Below are positions 3,059 to 5,381 of a DNA stretch of 5,381 nt, piece by piece. Every line of letters begins with the position of its first letter. Position 1 is the first letter of the stretch. This DNA comes from Desulfovibrio sp. (GTDB lineage Bacteria; Desulfobacterota; Desulfovibrionia; Desulfovibrionales; Desulfovibrionaceae). The notes beneath the pieces are model-generated. The model made no database searches. It was not told where the DNA came from and saw only the letters and a list, made by a program, of their open reading frames with translations. The stretch lies in NCBI GenBank assembly GCA_031270875.1, contig JAISXC010000129.1:1-5381 (forward strand). The letters are read 5' to 3'. A program made the position numbers and the translations under genes.

Positions 3059-5238
3059 AACGACAGCCTCCTTTCCAGGCCCTTGTCCTGTGCCTGTTCC
3101 GCCCGCCTGGAATGTTCCATGTCAGGGGCGTTCATCTGGCGCTGCACTTCCTCAAGGCCGCGAGAGACGTGCAGATCGTTGAAATTCGTCAGGCCACGCG
3201 CCTTTTCCCCGTCCATGAACTCAGGCACAACCACCTTGCCGCCCACGGCTTCGGCGGCGCGTTCCGCCTCGATGACGCCCCGGTTGTGGACCGTGCCGTC
3301 CGTTCGGGCATACTGGTTGTTGTCCGCGCAAATGGTGATCTCCGCCTGGGGAAACTGTTCCCGCAAGGCTCTGGCGACCGGCGTGAGGTTTTCCGGCGTG
3401 AAGGCTACGGCCACAGGTTTGCCCGTCGCCATGTGGAGCGATGCGCCGGATATGAAGTTTGCCGACAGGAGGATTTCCCCTTGGGGCAAATTGTTTTCCG
3501 GCGAGGCAATAAGATGGAAAAGCCCCTCGCGTTCTCCGCCTGTCGGGATGTGAGTGTTGCCGTCTTTCTCAATGATTTGGAGGTTACGGATTTCACCAGC
3601 CGCATTGTGCATGGAGATAAAAAGCCTGTCCTGTTCTTGATGCGCCCCGAAAGGCTCAATTTCCCGCTTTTTCAAGTAGGGGTGTTCTCTGGAGGCAATC
3701 CCCAATCCGAGAATGATGTCAGCGGCATCCCGCGCAACCTCGTTACGCCTCTCGGCCTGGAGCGTTTCCAATTCTTGACGGGCCTGCGCACGTTCCTGGT
3801 AAATGGCCGCGATTTGTTCCTCACTCAGCACATGGCCGGTGGCAATCCAGGAAATTTTTTCTCCGGTGGCGAAATTTTGCGCCCACCCGGCGGGATCGTC
3901 GGCATAGGCGCAGTACGCGCCGTTCAGTTCGTTTTCTTTGCCGCCCGCCAACGGAACGCGGTGGATCTCTCCGTCCATGAGCGGAGACTGTCCTTGCAGA
4001 TCCAGCCCGGCTTTTTCCAGCGCCAAGGCAAATTCCTCTTGTGGAGACAGGGGTGGAGACAGGGGCTGGAGAACTTCCACCGGCAGCCAGTTTTGCAGTT
4101 GGGAGAGGTCGGCTCCTTCCGGCGCGAACCAGCGTTTTTCCTGTTTGTCCCATTTCGCGCCCAATGCCTTGGCCCCGTCCTTTTCCTTGTAGGGCACATT
4201 GAGCCAGGTCTTTTCCCGCGCCGAAGGCGGCAGGCCCATCGCGGCAATGCCTTCCTCACGTTCGGGCCGGGGCGCTTCCGGCATGACGCCGGGCGCGTCA
4301 ATGCCCATTTCCTTTTTGCGTTCCAGGTCAAGGAGATAGACCTTGATCTGTTCCGCATCCCGGCAGGCTCTCTGGATCTCGTAAGGATCTTGCTCCAGGG
4401 CCTTGATCCAGGATTGGACGTAGGCGGTGTGCTGTTCCGGATCATGGGGAATGCCCGTGTCCTGCCCCAACATCCAGGAAGCGATCTCCGCCCGCAGTTC
4501 CTCGCGGGCGTAAACTTCCGAGCCGAAAGGCCCATGCTCCCGGTTCATGCGGCTGTCGTGGCCAGTCCAATGGCCGAGTTCATGCAAGGCCGTGCCGTAA
4601 TATCTGCCCGCGTCCTCAAAATTTTCACGCGGCGGCAGATGGATGGAATCCGTATTCAAGCGATAGAAGGCCCGATTGCTCTGATCGTGTTTGATGATTG
4701 CCCCGGACGCGGCCAGGATGCTTTCGGCCTTTTCAATGGGATTCCATTCATATGCCGTTTCCGTAAGACGCAGGGGCGGCATACCGTCGATCTGCTCCCC
4801 GTTGAAAACCCTTGCGAAACGCATGATCGGCCTTTCCAGTTCCACGGTCTGTTGCAGGGGCTTGCCGTCCTCTCCGAGAACGGGCTTGCCGTTTTCGTCA
4901 AGACGATCCCGCTCTTTGGTGAACTGGTAATAGACCACGGGGCTGGATTTACTACCGGGCAGAATTCTCATGCCCTGGTCATTGGCCTGCTTGAGAGTCA
5001 TCCAGCGCGGATCGCCGTAGCCGGACATGGCGAGGCTGACGCGGTTCACGCCCTTGTAGACCGTGCCGGAGGCGGGATTGTGCGGAGCCATGCTCGCGCT
5101 GCCGGGATGCCAGGGCTGTTGCCAGGGTGCCGTGCCTTCCTTCAGTCGGGCAATGATCTTTTCCGCAAACTCCTCATGGAAGGGTTTGCGCTTTGGCTTG
5201 TCGCCAGCGGGCGAGGAGGCTTTTTGCTTATCAGACAT
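3055..5238 (-). CDS. ardC: ArdC/TraC-like fusion: ArdC N-domain, zincin peptidase, DUF5710, degenerate TOPRIM, 727 aa
   Basis: Domains by motif: an ArdC N-terminal ssDNA-binding region (about 18-145; FHEEFAEKII, PWQQPW, YKGVNRVSL); a zincin-like metallopeptidase domain (about 165-290) with H219-E220-L-G-H223 and a likely third ligand Glu247 or Glu251; a DUF5710-type segment (344-388; LNVPYKEKDGAKALGAKWD); a helical charged linker (about 470-505); and a TraC-primase-like C-terminal part (about 505-702) ending NFNDLH. ArdC of plasmid pSa is an anti-restriction protein, related to the N-terminus of the RP4 primase TraC1, and is thought to protect incoming single-stranded DNA. The HELGH motif is intact. 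The TOPRIM is not: the expected EGYATA-type Glu is Ala593 and the DxD-type second Asp is Asn641, so primase activity is doubtful. The start is ATG 5238, overlapping the upstream stop by 8 bases; an earlier ATG at 5358 would run through the upstream gene. Operon with topA. Confidence 0.88.
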   Translation of the reverse strand: MSDKQKASSPAGDKPKRKPFHEEFAEKIIARLKEGTAPWQQPWHPGSASMAPHNPASGTVYKGVNRVSLAMSGYGDPRWMTLKQANDQGMRILPGSKSSPVVYYQFTKERDRLDENGKPVLGEDGKPLQQTVELERPIMRFARVFNGEQIDGMPPLRLTETAYEWNPIEKAESILAASGAIIKHDQSNRAFYRLNTDSIHLPPRENFEDAGRYYGTALHELGHWTGHDSRMNREHGPFGSEVYAREELRAEIASWMLGQDTGIPHDPEQHTAYVQSWIKALEQDPYEIQRACRDAEQIKVYLLDLERKKEMGIDAPGVMPEAPRPEREEGIAAMGLPPSAREKTWLNVPYKEKDGAKALGAKWDKQEKRWFAPEGADLSQLQNWLPVEVLQPLSPPLSPQEEFALALEKAGLDLQGQSPLMDGEIHRVPLAGGKENELNGAYCAYADDPAGWAQNFATGEKISWIATGHVLSEEQIAAIYQERAQARQELETLQAERRNEVARDAADIILGLGIASREHPYLKKREIEPFGAHQEQDRLFISMHNAAGEIRNLQIIEKDGNTHIPTGGEREGLFHLIASPENNLPQGEILLSANFISGASLHMATGKPVAVAFTPENLTPVARALREQFPQAEITICADNNQYARTDGTVHNRGVIEAERAAEAVGGKVVVPEFMDGEKARGLTNFNDLHVSRGLEEVQRQMNAPDMEHSRRAEQAQDKGLERRLSL
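3067..3073 (-). promoter_or_regulatory. Strong ribosome binding site of topA inside the ardC-like gene
   Basis: AAGGAGG on the minus strand, 8 nt before ATG 3058-3056 and inside the last codons of the upstream gene. With the ATGA stop/start overlap it allows both coupled and independent initiation. Confidence 0.75.
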
Positions 5239-5381
5239 ACAGCGCTTCCCCCTGTTGGTTGACGGTGAGCAGGCCGTCCTCAATGACATCGGCCAGGGAA
5301 AGGGCCTCTTCCATGAACGCGCCCATAAAATCGGCCACGTCCGGATCAAGCGGCACATGCAAAGCGGCGTTGTCCGCCAGT
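5231..5381 (-). CDS. Unrecognised protein, C-terminal 49 residues (runs off window)
   Basis: A minus-strand frame is open from the window edge (first whole codon 5380-5378) to TGA 5233-5231. It encodes 49 residues of mostly acidic, helical character with LDPDVADFMGAFMEEAL, LADVIEDGLLTVN and the end GEALYV. The stop overlaps the ATG of the ardC-like gene by 8 bases (ATGTCTGA), which is typical of a genuine co-translated operon gene, and the composition matches its neighbours. I cannot assign a family or function. In this setting it is probably another accessory gene of the transfer element. Confidence 0.7.
   Translation of the reverse strand, partial: LADNAALHVPLDPDVADFMGAFMEEALSLADVIEDGLLTVNQQGEALYV

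Noticed and set aside
1142..3553. 803-residue plus-strand open frame
   Set aside because: Antisense to topA and part of ardC, without domains; long antisense frames are expected from GC-rich codon usage.
3112..5262. 716-residue plus-strand open frame
   Set aside because: Antisense shadow of the ardC-like gene, with no recognisable motif.
5239..5358. Extension of the ardC-like protein by 40 residues from ATG 5358
   Set aside because: It would overlap the whole visible part of the upstream gene in another frame and translates to Trp/Arg/Pro-rich sequence unlike ArdC; the 8-base overlap at ATG 5238 is the usual operon pattern.

Overview
The window looks like the edge of a conjugative or integrative element in a GC-rich proteobacterium. 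I would guess a Desulfovibrionaceae-like host, but that rests on my impression of the proteins and not on a search. Most of the window is GC-rich, with dense antisense open frames typical of such DNA. The left end (about 1-360, roughly 42% GC by hand count) is clearly different in composition and style and looks like cargo from a lower-GC source.

Right part (1169-5381), all on the minus strand and tightly packed: the 3' end of an unrecognised gene (5231-5381), a 727-residue ArdC/TraC-like protein (3055-5238), and a 629-residue type IA topoisomerase (1169-3058). The start codon of each of the latter two overlaps the stop codon of the gene before it, by 8 and 4 bases. This is a translationally coupled operon for handling single-stranded or incoming plasmid-like DNA: anti-restriction/ssDNA protection, a primase-like TOPRIM domain, and DNA relaxation. 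The TOPRIM part of the ArdC-like protein has lost its catalytic-type residues. The topoisomerase carries an apparent in-frame insert of about 43 residues whose DNA folds into consecutive hairpins.

Middle (1100-1168 and 689-1099): a bidirectional hairpin terminator separates the operon from a convergent plus-strand gene for a 136-residue conserved-type hypothetical protein. Upstream of that gene, 365-650 has no convincing gene. It is packed with tandem repeats, nested inverted repeats and one very long GC-rich stem-loop (584-648), and is a candidate origin of transfer or other relaxase/replication site.

Left end (1-367), minus strand: an extended -10 promoter, a strong ribosome binding site with a 6-codon (or alternative 9-codon) leader ORF, a predicted multibranched RNA of about 66 nt, a 19-bp hairpin, and then the ribosome binding site and first 33 codons of a major facilitator superfamily transporter. 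This layout matches ribosome-mediated transcription attenuation of an antibiotic-efflux gene. The transporter runs off the window, so its substrate cannot be told.
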